Part shown: in pieces, positions 1 through 8,795 of the stretch | Layout: every line of letters begins with the position of its first letter | Numbering within the stretch: position 1 is the stretch's first letter | Source: Clostridium sp. 12(A) | GTDB lineage: Bacteria > Bacillota > Clostridia > Lachnospirales > Lachnospiraceae | DNA: 64,000 nucleotides | Assembly: GCA_000526575.1 (NCBI GenBank) | Contig: JAGI01000002.1 | Span: 1,426,001-1,490,000 of the forward strand | Reading direction: 5' to 3' | Translations under genes and position numbers: made by a program | Notes under the pieces: model-generated | Seen by the model: only the letters and a program-made list of their open reading frames with translations | Told to the model about the DNA's origin: nothing | Database searches by the model: none

Positions 1-93
1 TTCCCGCGCAATCGTTGCCAGGGAAATCACATTGTCTTTGCCATTTCCGAACTTCTCTTCGATTAATTTAAATCCTTCTTCATACTTGTTCAT
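1..93 (-). CDS. Partial gene, possible pyridoxamine 5'-phosphate oxidase-like protein
   Basis: Only the first 31 codons are inside the window; the gene runs off the left edge. The start is the ATG at 93, with a GGAGG box at about 104-108 just upstream. The N-terminus reads MNKYEEGFKLIEEKFG and continues with a stretch ending SLATIARE. This helix-then-strand opening resembles small FMN-binding proteins of the pyridoxamine 5'-phosphate oxidase-like family, but no cofactor-binding residue is visible. The family call is a weak inference from the N-terminus alone. Confidence 0.4.
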   Translation of the reverse strand, partial: MNKYEEGFKLIEEKFGNGKDNVISLATIARE

Positions 94-114
94 TTGTTTT
101 TCCTCCACCAATTA

Positions 115-1026
115 TTATTTATTTTCTCTTTTTATAAAAGGAATCCATAATTCTGCATAAGAGACATCGGACATACTTTGATAGTACAGCTCAGGGAAAA
201 ATCCATCAGCAATCAAATTGTGTTCTTTAAGCCAAAACCGTGTGTATTTCATTGCCTTACCCATATTAATGATCATGTGTTCGTGATGTTCCGATTCAAA
301 GCCACAAACGACATATTCCCGTATAGGAAGCTGCCAATTTGTAAATCCTTGGTTTTTCTCGTCTTTGTCTACTTCGGCACCCACAAAATAACTGGAATAA
401 CCTTCAGCTGCATCGCCGTGATAAGAAACACCAGCCCAGCGTCCCCCTGAAATGTGAGTGATATTTGGAAGGGCCTTAAAGAACTTGTCCCATATCTCAC
501 CAACTCTGTCAACACCGGTTCTTTCGCCAGACATTTTACCATATTTAAATGGATAATATCCTACAACACCAGCAAAATGAAGGGGGTCTTTAAGAGTTTT
601 TCGGTTCATTTCCAAAACCAGTCCATCACTAATTAGTGGTACCCCTTCATCAACCACAATATAACTGAGCAATAAATCAGGTTTAACAAAATTCTGTAAG
701 CCAATAAGTTCATCCCGGTATTGGGAAGGGGTTATCCCATAGGTTTCTTTAAACGCTCGGGTATATGTTACATGACTGCCAAAACCATATTCCATTGCTA
801 TGTCAATAATCCGGTTTTTTTTATCACGCAGCATCGGTAGAGATTTTGCCAAGCGGCGTAATTTTATATAGTCTCTAACCGATGTCTTTACTAACCGTGT
901 GAATAACCTCTGATAATAAAACACTGAAAGTGCGGCAGTTTCTGCCAGTTCTTCGATGTGGATCTCTTCACCGAGATGTTCTTCGATGTGGTCCAAAGTT
1001 TTTTGTATGGCTTCCCATGCGTGCAT
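115..1026 (-). CDS. AraC-family transcriptional regulator with GyrI-like effector domain
   Basis: 303 residues. Residues 1-110 form the double helix-turn-helix of the AraC/XylS family, including the typical motif IDIAMEYGFGSHVTYTRAFK followed by YGITPSQYR. The remaining ~190 residues look like the GyrI-like (AraC_E_bind) ligand-binding domain, as in Rob/SoxS-like regulators of multidrug response. The HTH-first, effector-second order is typical of that subgroup. The start ATG at 1026 has a GAGAGGGAT ribosome site. The next gene downstream starts only 22 bases past its stop and may be a co-transcribed target. The ligand cannot be read from the sequence. Confidence 0.88.
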   Translation of the reverse strand: MHAWEAIQKTLDHIEEHLGEEIHIEELAETAALSVFYYQRLFTRLVKTSVRDYIKLRRLAKSLPMLRDKKNRIIDIAMEYGFGSHVTYTRAFKETYGITPSQYRDELIGLQNFVKPDLLLSYIVVDEGVPLISDGLVLEMNRKTLKDPLHFAGVVGYYPFKYGKMSGERTGVDRVGEIWDKFFKALPNITHISGGRWAGVSYHGDAAEGYSSYFVGAEVDKDEKNQGFTNWQLPIREYVVCGFESEHHEHMIINMGKAMKYTRFWLKEHNLIADGFFPELYYQSMSDVSYAELWIPFIKRENK

Positions 1027-1180
1027 ATTAATCCCTCTCTCTAAAGCAATATATCACAGACGAAAAACAAATGCTTAACCCAGTCTGCTCTTTTTTATCC
1101 AATGTATCAAATATCATATTAAATACACCGTTCATATCAGACTCTAATAAAAGTAATTACCATAAATACCCATTGCAAAT

Positions 1181-1209
1181 ATTATATCAAGATTTATGAT
1201 TTTTTGAAA
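1181..1209 (-). promoter_or_regulatory. Likely sigma-A promoter of the AraC-family gene
   Basis: On the minus strand TTTCAA (1209-1204) and TATAAT (1186-1181) are separated by 17 bases. They lie about 155 bases upstream of the AraC-family start. The 311-base gap 1027-1337 holds this promoter and the terminator at 1232-1270; I see no other gene in it. Confidence 0.55.
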
Positions 1210-1231
1210 TAATGAATCATGTTTAGACAAA

Positions 1232-1270
1232 AAAACAAGCGTATCGTTCTAATCCCAATACGCTTGTTTT
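1232..1270 (-). terminator. Rho-independent terminator of the RpiR-family gene
   Basis: A perfect 13-bp stem (AAAACAAGCGTAT pairing with ATACGCTTGTTTT) encloses a 13-base loop. On the minus strand it is followed by a run of T. It lies 67 bases past the stop of the RpiR-like gene. Confidence 0.85.
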
Positions 1271-1337
1271 AGATGTCTCACCTGGCAGGTACCAATAAAT
1301 AATATCGTATTCTGATACTGTCTCATGGCAGATTGCC

Positions 1338-2084
1338 TTATCCCTGTTTTTTTTGCACAGTGAGTCTGGCTAAAGACTCTACAATGTACACAGCCGGAAT
1401 CTGAGAGGTAATATCCACCTTCATCTTTTCCACGGCATTTAACTCCCGTTGTATATAATACGATATGTTATAATCTGAAATCTTGGCAAGGGTGCTGTTC
1501 TTGCTGTTGGTAATGGAGACAACGGTACTGCTGCTTTCCTTTAACTTTGAAGAATTGTCAATGAGTATTTCGGTCTCTCCCTCTACAGAAAGAATGATAA
1601 TGATACTTTCTTCCGGGAACTCTAAATTAATGGGAAACATAGGAGAATTAATTCCTGTGGAAAAAATACCGATATCGCAGAAATAACGGCTGGCATACTC
1701 TGCCATGATACCAGAATTACCCGTTCCAAGAAATATGATCTGCTTCTTTCCGGCAATAACTTCTGCAATGGCCTCCAGCTGCTTTTGAAAGCTTTCTGTT
1801 TCCACTCTCTGAAAGAACTCAAAGACTGAGCTGTGGTCGTATGTTTTGCTGGCTGCCGTTTTTTTCTCCTTTTCCATCTTAAAACGCACCTTGAATTCTG
1901 AAAAACCGCTGCATTGTACTTTCCTGCAAAAACGGGTTATGGTGGTAGTTGACACATGGGCCTCCTTTGCCACCTCCCTAATGGTCATATAAGGAATCTT
2001 ATCACTGTTCTTTAATATAAAGTTATATACTTCATAATCCAGTTCGCCAAACTGGCTCAGTACCTGATTGGAAAACAACGCCAT
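1338..2084 (-). CDS. RpiR/MurR-family transcriptional regulator
   Basis: 248 residues from the ATG at 2084. A TTG fifteen bases earlier is in frame, but the GAGGG box fits the ATG. Residues ~1-75 are the RpiR winged helix-turn-helix, with the motif AHVSTTTITRFCRKVQCSGF. Residues ~105-245 are an SIS (sugar isomerase) domain, with FLGTGNSGIMAEYASRYF, which in this family senses a phosphorylated sugar. No sugar-catabolic operon is adjacent, so the target is unknown. The amidase gene is 85 bases upstream in the same direction, but the gap holds a TATAAT-like box, so separate transcription is likely. Confidence 0.88.
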   Translation of the reverse strand: MALFSNQVLSQFGELDYEVYNFILKNSDKIPYMTIREVAKEAHVSTTTITRFCRKVQCSGFSEFKVRFKMEKEKKTAASKTYDHSSVFEFFQRVETESFQKQLEAIAEVIAGKKQIIFLGTGNSGIMAEYASRYFCDIGIFSTGINSPMFPINLEFPEESIIIILSVEGETEILIDNSSKLKESSSTVVSITNSKNSTLAKISDYNISYYIQRELNAVEKMKVDITSQIPAVYIVESLARLTVQKKQG

Positions 2085-2169
2085 ATCCTTTTCCCTCAAA
2101 TCTTTTCTCTAATCTAGTATTATCATTCATTATACCATGGAGGCGATGGAAAAGTCCAGGTGGTCCCGT

Positions 2170-2739
2170 TTATACAAATCCAAAGTATCTTAACAGTCCA
2201 AGATAAATTCCATAAGCAAATCCATATAAATCATTTCTGAATTTATTGGCATCCGACGGATTGGTTATATATCCAAGCTCTACCAGATTTGCAGGCATGT
2301 TTGCATTCCTTAACACATACAGAGAGGGATTTTCCCGGATTCCGTTGTTTCTTGTTCCCACCGTCTGGGTAATTCCTGCCATGATTTGCTCTGCCAGCCA
2401 TTGTGCCTGAGTATTGTACTGATAGATGTATACCTCGGTACCATTAATGGCAGGGTTGGGGTTTGAATTACAATGAATGCTGATGAAATAATCTGCCGGC
2501 CAGTTGTTGGCAAGGGCTACTCTCGCGGCCAGACTGGTAGTATTGTTGGTTCCTAAAGTAGTGTAAGGCTCTGGTCTTGATACCCGAACCTCAAATCTGG
2601 GATCACTCTCTAATAAGTTTTGAAGATAAATTCCTACCTGATAGTTAATTTCCGATTCATAAAGTCCATTGGCTTCTGCGCCGCTGTTAAAGGACCCGCT
2701 TGGATTATGCCCCTGATCAATAAATATTTTAATAGCCAT
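2170..2739 (-). CDS. N-acetylmuramoyl-L-alanine amidase (Amidase_3)
   Basis: 189 residues, reading from ATG 2739, which sits behind an AGGAAAGGA box; an upstream TTG lacks one. It cleaves the bond between muramic acid and the stem peptide of peptidoglycan. Zinc-site motifs of the Amidase_3 family are present: DQGHN near residue 11, a Glu in ESEIN near 28-30, ISIHCNSN, and the catalytic Glu in VELGYITN. It has no signal peptide, membrane segment or wall-binding repeats. That suggests a mother-cell (CwlC-like) lysin or an unconventional export route rather than a normally secreted autolysin. Confidence 0.88.
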   Translation of the reverse strand: MAIKIFIDQGHNPSGSFNSGAEANGLYESEINYQVGIYLQNLLESDPRFEVRVSRPEPYTTLGTNNTTSLAARVALANNWPADYFISIHCNSNPNPAINGTEVYIYQYNTQAQWLAEQIMAGITQTVGTRNNGIRENPSLYVLRNANMPANLVELGYITNPSDANKFRNDLYGFAYGIYLGLLRYFGFV

Positions 2740-2826
2740 GTAAGCATTTCCTTTCCTACTCAACTATAATAAATATATTCATCTTTCAGGTGGATGCTAC
2801 ATATTATTAGAATTTATCCTGCTTTT

Positions 2827-3804
2827 TCAGCAGATTCTTGGTAAGCCCTCTCCATATAAAACGTCAATGGTCCTGCTTCCCATAAACTTTGTTTTCATCC
2901 GGACTCCCTTTCCTTCCAGGATGGTTCCAATAATTCTGGCATTCGTTCCATAAGGACTTTTCTTTACCGCCTTTAAGGCTTCTTCTGCCTGTCCTTCTGG
3001 TACCACGGCTATCATCTTCCCTTCATTTGCCATGTAGAGAGGATCAAGCCCCAGAATATCGCAAAAGCCCTTTACTTCCCTGCTGACGGGTATGGCTTCC
3101 TCTAACAATTCCACGCTGCATCCCGACTGGTCTGCGGCTTCATTTAACACCGTTGCTAACCCGCCTCTCGTCACATCTCTCATACAACGGACGTCGATGT
3201 CAGCCTCGAATAAATTTGCCACAATGGTACAAAGGGGGGCGCAGTCGCTGGCAATCTCATTTTCAATCCCCATCCGCTCTGATAAAATGGCAGCATGATG
3301 ATCCCCAAGATTGCCGGATAAAATGATGACATCTCCAGGCTTGCATCCGGATATGGTGATGCCCTCCTTTTTTATCTCCCCGATTCCAGAGGTGTTGATA
3401 TAAATACCACCACTACCTTCCACCACCTTGGTATCACCAGCCACAATACTGACTCCAGCTTCTTTGGCTGCAAGTGCCATGGTCTCTGCAATGGTCTCCA
3501 CATCTTTAAGCTCCGCACCCTCCTCAATGATAAATCCAGCGGTAAGGTATTTGGGAACTGCCCCCATCATGGATAAATCATTGACAGTTCCGCACACTGC
3601 CAGCTTACCAATATTACCTCCTCGAAAGAACAAAGGAGTCACCACAAAGGAGTCCGTTGTATAAGCAATCTTTCCAGAGATAGAAAGAACAGCCGCATCC
3701 TCTAACCGGTTAAGGACCGGATTGGAAAAATGCTTTAAAAACACCTGGTTGATTAAGTCGCCGGTCTGCTTTCCTCCGCTTCCATATGTCATATCTATTT
3801 TCAT
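2827..3804 (-). CDS. hypE: Hydrogenase maturation protein HypE
   Basis: 325 residues, the normal family length. HypE dehydrates the carbamoyl group that HypF places on its C-terminal Cys, giving the cyanide ligand of the [NiFe] iron. The N-terminus has the PurM/SelD-like signature MTYGSGGKQTGDLI, and the protein ends in the required -LPRIC, so the acceptor Cys is intact. It is the last gene of the ech-hyp operon, 21 bases after hypD. Start ATG 3804; an internal ATG four codons later is the alternative. Confidence 0.97.
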   Translation of the reverse strand: MKIDMTYGSGGKQTGDLINQVFLKHFSNPVLNRLEDAAVLSISGKIAYTTDSFVVTPLFFRGGNIGKLAVCGTVNDLSMMGAVPKYLTAGFIIEEGAELKDVETIAETMALAAKEAGVSIVAGDTKVVEGSGGIYINTSGIGEIKKEGITISGCKPGDVIILSGNLGDHHAAILSERMGIENEIASDCAPLCTIVANLFEADIDVRCMRDVTRGGLATVLNEAADQSGCSVELLEEAIPVSREVKGFCDILGLDPLYMANEGKMIAVVPEGQAEEALKAVKKSPYGTNARIIGTILEGKGVRMKTKFMGSRTIDVLYGEGLPRIC

Positions 3805-3825
3805 AATATACTTAAGCCCCTTTCC

Positions 3826-4869
3826 TTACGAATTCTGATACCAGATTCCACAAGCCCCTTCGGAAGAGACCATACAAGGCCCAACCGCATGCAAAGGCGT
3901 GCACACCTTCTGAAACAAGGGGCAGTCCACCGGCTGAATCCGGCCAAGAATCACATCGGTGCATTTACAGCCTGGCGGAAGCGTTTCTATGATTTCCTCC
4001 TGACTTCTTCCTGCATCGTATTCTTTATATTCCTCTTTCAGCTTAAGAGCCGATTGCTTTATGGTCCCAATGCCTCTCCATGCATCATCTGCCGGTTCAA
4101 AATACTGGTGAATGAGTGCTTCCGCCTTTTGATTCCCTTCCTCTGTCACTGCATTGGAATATAAGTTCGTGACCTGATACCGTTTCCCTTTTAACTGGGT
4201 CATGATTTCATAGATGGCAGCCAGAATATGCTCTCCCTCAAAGCCAGCCACCACAAAAGGCTTTTTATAGGCAGCTGCCAGCTCTTCATAAATCCTGCTT
4301 CCGGTAATGACACTGACATGTCCGGGACTTAAGAAGGCATCGATGCTGGTCTCATTTTCACAGATAAAGGAAAGAGCGGGCAGAATGGTTTTAATGGAGG
4401 TGGCTAATTTCAGGTTTTTGATGTTTCGTTTCTGAATCTCATCAAGCAGCAGAGCGTATACGGGAGTCGTGGTTTCAAATCCCACTGCTGCAAATACATA
4501 CTGGGTATCCTTATGATTTTCCGCTTCACTCAGGGCTCCCAAGGGAGAATAAAGCACCTTTACCTCCGCTCCCATTGCCTTTGCCTCTGTTAAGGACATC
4601 TGAGTGCCCTTTACCTTCATCATATCTCCAAAGGTGAGGACACAATACGTTTCCTTTAGAGAAAGCTCCACCAAACGGTCAATATAAGATGGTGCGGTAA
4701 CGCAGACCGGACAGCCCGGCCCTGAGATCAGCTGAATCTTTGGCGAGATAATGGACCGGATTCCATGCTGGAAGATGCTTTTTGTATGAGTCCCGCAGAC
4801 CTCCATGATCTTTACCGGCTCACCGTCATATTCTTTCAGCGCCTTTATCACCTGTTCAAGCTTCATCAT
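3826..4869 (-). CDS. hypD: Hydrogenase maturation protein HypD
   Basis: 347 residues. HypD is the [4Fe-4S] scaffold on which, with HypC, the Fe(CN)2CO group is assembled. Conserved motifs are present: MEVCGTHT near the N-terminus, SGPGCPVCVT, and the Cys-rich C-terminal part with PGCKCTDVILG and GPCMVSSEGACGIW. The start is set at ATG 4869 (or the adjacent ATG 4866), because AGGAGG at 4876-4881 lies 6-9 bases upstream. This makes hypD overlap the end of hypC by 14 bases, which implies translational coupling. Confidence 0.97.
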   Translation of the reverse strand: MMKLEQVIKALKEYDGEPVKIMEVCGTHTKSIFQHGIRSIISPKIQLISGPGCPVCVTAPSYIDRLVELSLKETYCVLTFGDMMKVKGTQMSLTEAKAMGAEVKVLYSPLGALSEAENHKDTQYVFAAVGFETTTPVYALLLDEIQKRNIKNLKLATSIKTILPALSFICENETSIDAFLSPGHVSVITGSRIYEELAAAYKKPFVVAGFEGEHILAAIYEIMTQLKGKRYQVTNLYSNAVTEEGNQKAEALIHQYFEPADDAWRGIGTIKQSALKLKEEYKEYDAGRSQEEIIETLPPGCKCTDVILGRIQPVDCPLFQKVCTPLHAVGPCMVSSEGACGIWYQNS

Positions 4870-5083
4870 CAAAGACCTCCTGAAGCTCTTGAAACAAATC
4901 AATGATTTCTTTTGCTGCGTCCTCTTTTAAAACCTCTATGGCACACCCGGCATGGATGAGCACGTAATCTCCTACTCCGGCCTCTACCAGCTTTATATTT
5001 ACATCGGTCAGGTTCTCTAATACATTGACCTTTGCATAGTCCCCATCGATCTTAACAATCTTTCCCGGTACTGCAACACACAT
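4856..5083 (-). CDS. hypC: Hydrogenase maturation chaperone HypC
   Basis: 75 residues starting MCVAVPGKI, with the essential Cys2 exposed after Met removal. HypC carries the iron precursor with HypD and delivers it to the hydrogenase large subunit. GGGAG precedes the ATG. Its 3' end overlaps hypD, its obligate partner. It starts 14 bases after the stop of hypF. Confidence 0.97.
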   Translation of the reverse strand: MCVAVPGKIVKIDGDYAKVNVLENLTDVNIKLVEAGVGDYVLIHAGCAIEVLKEDAAKEIIDLFQELQEVFDDEA

Positions 5084-5097
5084 AAGCTCCCGCCTTT

Positions 5098-7380
5098 CTA
5101 TTTTGTCTGATAAAATGCTTTTAAATATTTCCGTCCAAGGTACACCTGTCCAAGGCTGATTCCTCCGTCATTGGGAGGAACAGACAAGTTCATATAGACT
5201 TTAAATCCTTTTTCTCTAAGAAATCTGGCCGCATGTTCTGTAAGGACTGTGTTCTGAAAAACACCGCCGCTTAAACAGACATCTGAAATTTTGTATTGAT
5301 CTTTCAGCTTTTCGCAAATAGAAACAATTCCTTTTGCAAACCCTATGTGAAATCCCAGAGCTAAAGCACTGATATTTTCTTTTCCTCTCTCTTTACATAG
5401 AGCAGCAAATGCACTCTTTGGATCAAGCTCCCATATGCCCTTTCTTTCTGAAACTTCAAAAGGCACGGAGGCAGGTTTTATCTGTCTTTCCATGGCGGAT
5501 AGTCCGCTTTTTTCAAATAAGGAGGCGCATTCTCCTTCATATGTATTTTCATGGGCGATTAAAAGAACGGAAGATGCTGCGTCAAAGAGACGTCCTGCAC
5601 TGGAGGAGGATACTACATTTACGTGATGACGAAGAGCCGCCTTTATGAGATCGCTTCTTTCATCCGTGATATACTCCTGGAGGCCAAAATGAGTCAGGCA
5701 GCAAATGGCTGTTTTCCATGCCTCCCGCATGGACTGGTCTCCTCCAAGAATGGGAAAGGGGCTTAAATGGCCGGCTCTCTTACATTCCTTATCCTGGCAG
5801 ATGAGGAATTCACCTCCCCATATGGTTCCATCGGTTCCATAGCCGGTTCCATCCATGGCAACGCCTATGACAGGCCCCTCCAGGTGATGCTCCGCCATGA
5901 CAGAAGCTATATGGGCATGATGGTGCTGCACCTTTATGAGAGGAAGCCCAAGAGAACTGGCATACCGGGCTGAATGATAGTTTGGGTGGAGGTCGCAGAC
6001 AACTAGCTCTGGCTGGAACCGAAACAGCTTTTTCATATCCTCAAAGGAGCGTTCATACTCCTCCATCACCTTACTTTCCTCCAGATCACCAAAATACTGG
6101 GATACCACTGCGCCTCCATTCTCATAGAAGCAAAAGGAAGCCTTTAAATCTCCCCCAGCTGCAAACACAGAGGGCTCTTTCTCCCCATGACTTTCTTTCA
6201 CCTCTGTGGCGAGAAAAACCGGATAAGGCACATAGCCTCTGCTTCTTCTGATGAGCTGGGGCTTTCCATCCACGATTTTTGCCACCGAATCGTCTACGGA
6301 GCGGAGTATTCTTCTATGATTATAGAGAACGCCCCTTAGCTCTTTGGAAGAAAGAGAGAGCATAGGCTCATCTTCCCGAATGATTGGCTGACCGGATATA
6401 TTGGCACTTGTCATAATGAGAGGTCCCAGTTTTTCAGTAAGCAAGATCTGAAGCGGAGTATAAGGAAGAAAGGCTCCGCAGTACATGCTCCCTTTATTGG
6501 TGGAAGGAGCCATGTAATCTCCCTCCCGACGCAACAGCACAATGGGCCTTGGCCTGGATTCTAACAGAGAACGTTCTTCTTTAGAGACATGACAATACTT
6601 TTTTATTTCGGCAATGGAAGAAAACATAACAGCAAAGGGCTTTTCTTCCCTGCCCTTTAAGATTCTAAGCCTGTTTACGGTATCTTCCCGAAAGGGAGAG
6701 CACACAAGGTGATAGCCTCCAATTCCTTTCACAGCTAAAATTCCGCCTTCTAAAAGCGCCGCTGCTGCCTGATCCAGTGCCTCTCCTTCCAGCCACTCTT
6801 TTTCCTCTTTCTTTTTGTCCCGGTATATAAGATAAGGCCCGCAGTCATTACAGGAAATGGTCTGGGCATGAAAACGTCTGCTTTCCGAAGACGTATACTC
6901 TTTTTCACATTCCTCACACATCTTAAAATCAATCATGGCTGTGTGATCCCTGTCGTAAGGAAGCCGCTCCATAATGGTATATCTGGGACCGCAGGAAATA
7001 CAGCTGATAAACGGATTCCCAAAACGCCTGTCCCCTCCATTTAAAAGCTCCTTCTGGCAGGCAGGGCAGACAGGAAGGTCAGGCGGAATCACAGAGGACT
7101 CCCCAAGCGCACCGCTTTTTAAGATGACAAAATCATTAAGCGCAAGGGGAGAGATCTCCTCTTTCTCAAACTTAATGATCTCATATCCCATGTCTTTTGT
7201 TTCCGTAAGTACTGTCAGGAACCGGCCCACTGCCCCCTTCTCCCCCTGAGCAATGATTTCCACGTATCCGCCTACATTTCGTACCGTTCCTGAGATTCCT
7301 TCGTTCTTTGCCATATGATAAACAAGGGGTCGGAAACCAACCCCTTGAACAATACCGTAAGCATATATTTTTAATGTCAT
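5098..7380 (-). CDS. hypF: Carbamoyltransferase HypF
   Basis: 760 residues. HypF uses carbamoyl phosphate and ATP to carbamoylate the C-terminal Cys of HypE. Domain order is normal: acylphosphatase-like (about 1-90, GIVQGVGFRP), two zinc-finger units with CxxC pairs (about 100-190, CPACQKE, CISCGPRY, CEECEKEY, CNDCGPY), YrdC-like (about 200-380), and a Kae1-like C-terminal domain with HHHAHIASVMAEHH. The ATG at 7380 overlaps the TGA of hypB as ATGA, so this start is preferred over one eight codons further upstream. Confidence 0.97.
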   Translation of the reverse strand: MTLKIYAYGIVQGVGFRPLVYHMAKNEGISGTVRNVGGYVEIIAQGEKGAVGRFLTVLTETKDMGYEIIKFEKEEISPLALNDFVILKSGALGESSVIPPDLPVCPACQKELLNGGDRRFGNPFISCISCGPRYTIMERLPYDRDHTAMIDFKMCEECEKEYTSSESRRFHAQTISCNDCGPYLIYRDKKKEEKEWLEGEALDQAAAALLEGGILAVKGIGGYHLVCSPFREDTVNRLRILKGREEKPFAVMFSSIAEIKKYCHVSKEERSLLESRPRPIVLLRREGDYMAPSTNKGSMYCGAFLPYTPLQILLTEKLGPLIMTSANISGQPIIREDEPMLSLSSKELRGVLYNHRRILRSVDDSVAKIVDGKPQLIRRSRGYVPYPVFLATEVKESHGEKEPSVFAAGGDLKASFCFYENGGAVVSQYFGDLEESKVMEEYERSFEDMKKLFRFQPELVVCDLHPNYHSARYASSLGLPLIKVQHHHAHIASVMAEHHLEGPVIGVAMDGTGYGTDGTIWGGEFLICQDKECKRAGHLSPFPILGGDQSMREAWKTAICCLTHFGLQEYITDERSDLIKAALRHHVNVVSSSSAGRLFDAASSVLLIAHENTYEGECASLFEKSGLSAMERQIKPASVPFEVSERKGIWELDPKSAFAALCKERGKENISALALGFHIGFAKGIVSICEKLKDQYKISDVCLSGGVFQNTVLTEHAARFLREKGFKVYMNLSVPPNDGGISLGQVYLGRKYLKAFYQTK

Positions 7381-8030
7381 AGATTGATCTTTTCCCTGAT
7401 CCATGCTGCTACCTGATCATAGCCCTCTTCCGTCTTTCCTGATACTTTTATGACAGGGGCTGACTTGTTTAACGCACGGACTCCTTTCATAAAGAAGTCC
7501 TCATCAAAATCAAGATATGGGATGAGATCACATTTATTAATCAGAATGATATCCGCCTTTTCAAACGCAAGGGGATATTTATATGGCTTATCACTTCCCT
7601 CGGTGACTGTGGATATCAGCATCTTTACATGCTCCCCAATCATGAATTCAGCAGGACAAACCAGATTTCCAATATTCTCTATAAAAAGAACTCCTTTTTG
7701 AAGCTCCATCTCTTCCACTGCTTCCCCAATCACAGGGGAATCCAGATGGCAGGCACCACCAGTATTGATCTGAATGGCCTGCACTCCAAGAGACAATAGT
7801 TTTTTTGTATCAAAATCAGCCTCAATATCTCCCTCAATGACATAAGAATTGATACCGTCAAGCTGTTTGATGATCTGAATGAGAGACGTGGTCTTTCCTG
7901 CTCCAGGAGCTCCCATTACATTGACGGCAAAAATCCCTTTTTCCGTCAGTGACGCATTGATCCGTGATGCAGTCTCATCATTCTTATCGTATACAGACTG
8001 CATGATCTCTATTTCTTTATTCTCAGACAT
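7377..8030 (-). CDS. hypB: Hydrogenase nickel-incorporation GTPase HypB
   Basis: 217 residues. HypB delivers nickel with HypA at the expense of GTP. The P-loop GAPGAGKT is at residues 40-47, and NKCD gives guanine specificity. The G-domain Cys/His nickel site is represented by GGACHLDS. It lacks the N-terminal His-rich stretch and the CxxCGC motif found in some HypB proteins, so it has no obvious nickel-storage function. GGAGGTACAT precedes the ATG. Confidence 0.97.
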   Translation of the reverse strand: MSENKEIEIMQSVYDKNDETASRINASLTEKGIFAVNVMGAPGAGKTTSLIQIIKQLDGINSYVIEGDIEADFDTKKLLSLGVQAIQINTGGACHLDSPVIGEAVEEMELQKGVLFIENIGNLVCPAEFMIGEHVKMLISTVTEGSDKPYKYPLAFEKADIILINKCDLIPYLDFDEDFFMKGVRALNKSAPVIKVSGKTEEGYDQVAAWIREKINL

Positions 8031-8070
8031 ATGTACCTCCGCCTCAGGCTAATTCCTTTTGTCCTTCTTT

Positions 8071-8409
8071 TTATATCTCTATGGATTTAATATAAAATTC
8101 CTGTCCGATCTCTGTGGGTTCCCCATCACCGTTACAGATGGGGCATTCAAAATGAAAGGGCTTGCGGACAAATAATTCTCCACAGCGTTTGCATCTCAGC
8201 TTAGGTATGACCCTTTCCATATGAAGCTCTGCATGTTCGCAGGGCGTTCCTTCTGCAATCAGGCCAAAATACAGCTCTATGGAGCTTGCCACATAGCCGC
8301 AGTAATCTCCTACCACCAGATTGATGACCTTAATCTCTTCGGCCTGATGTTCCTTTGCATATTCCCAGGCTATCTCTATGATTCGCTGGGTGATTGGGTA
8401 TTCGTGCAT
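8071..8409 (-). CDS. hypA: Hydrogenase nickel metallochaperone HypA
   Basis: 112 residues when started at ATG 8409, the only start that yields the invariant MHE N-terminus, where His2 binds nickel. The frame stays open upstream, but that part is the echF coding region. Zinc-site Cys73, Cys76, Cys89 and Cys92 are present. The gene overlaps the 3' end of echF by 34 bases, physically joining the hydrogenase and maturation halves of the operon. Confidence 0.96.
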   Translation of the reverse strand: MHEYPITQRIIEIAWEYAKEHQAEEIKVINLVVGDYCGYVASSIELYFGLIAEGTPCEHAELHMERVIPKLRCKRCGELFVRKPFHFECPICNGDGEPTEIGQEFYIKSIEI

Positions 8410-8741
8410 TTTACGTGTACATCCCTTACATTTCCAAACGACGGTTCCGTATAGTGGTTCTCCATCATGAGGCATTTTTTCGGACAGACTTCCGTGCAAT
8501 AGCCGCACTGAATGCATTTTAACCGCTCAATGCTCCAGGAGGTCCTCGCCTTATCCGTATGAATGGCATTGGTAGGACACCGTCTCTCGCACATGCCACA
8601 GAAAATGCAGTCATCGATGGAAATACCGATACTTCCTCTGGTCCTGTCAAAAGTCTCCTTTTTCTCAATTGGATAGGATACGGTAAATGGACCGTGGAAT
8701 AAATTTTTAATCAATGTTTTTGTCATTCTTAATATTGACAT
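8376..8741 (-). CDS. echF: Ech hydrogenase subunit F, 2x[4Fe-4S] ferredoxin-like
   Basis: 121 residues, related to NuoI. Two ferredoxin motifs are complete: Cys45/48/51/55 and Cys76/79/82/86. This subunit is expected to pass electrons from reduced ferredoxin to the EchC proximal cluster on the cytoplasmic face of the membrane arm. GAGGG precedes the ATG at short spacing. It is the last structural gene of the hydrogenase. Confidence 0.93.
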   Translation of the reverse strand: MSILRMTKTLIKNLFHGPFTVSYPIEKKETFDRTRGSIGISIDDCIFCGMCERRCPTNAIHTDKARTSWSIERLKCIQCGYCTEVCPKKCLMMENHYTEPSFGNVRDVHVKCTNTQSPSES

Positions 8742-8795
8742 AGCACCCTCAATTCCGCTGTTTATGGCAGCTCTGGCTTTCTGCAGGTAAAACAG

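Noticed and set aside
8410-8517. A longer HypA start
   Set aside because: It would add 36 residues before the invariant MHE nickel-binding N-terminus and consists of the echF coding region read in another frame.
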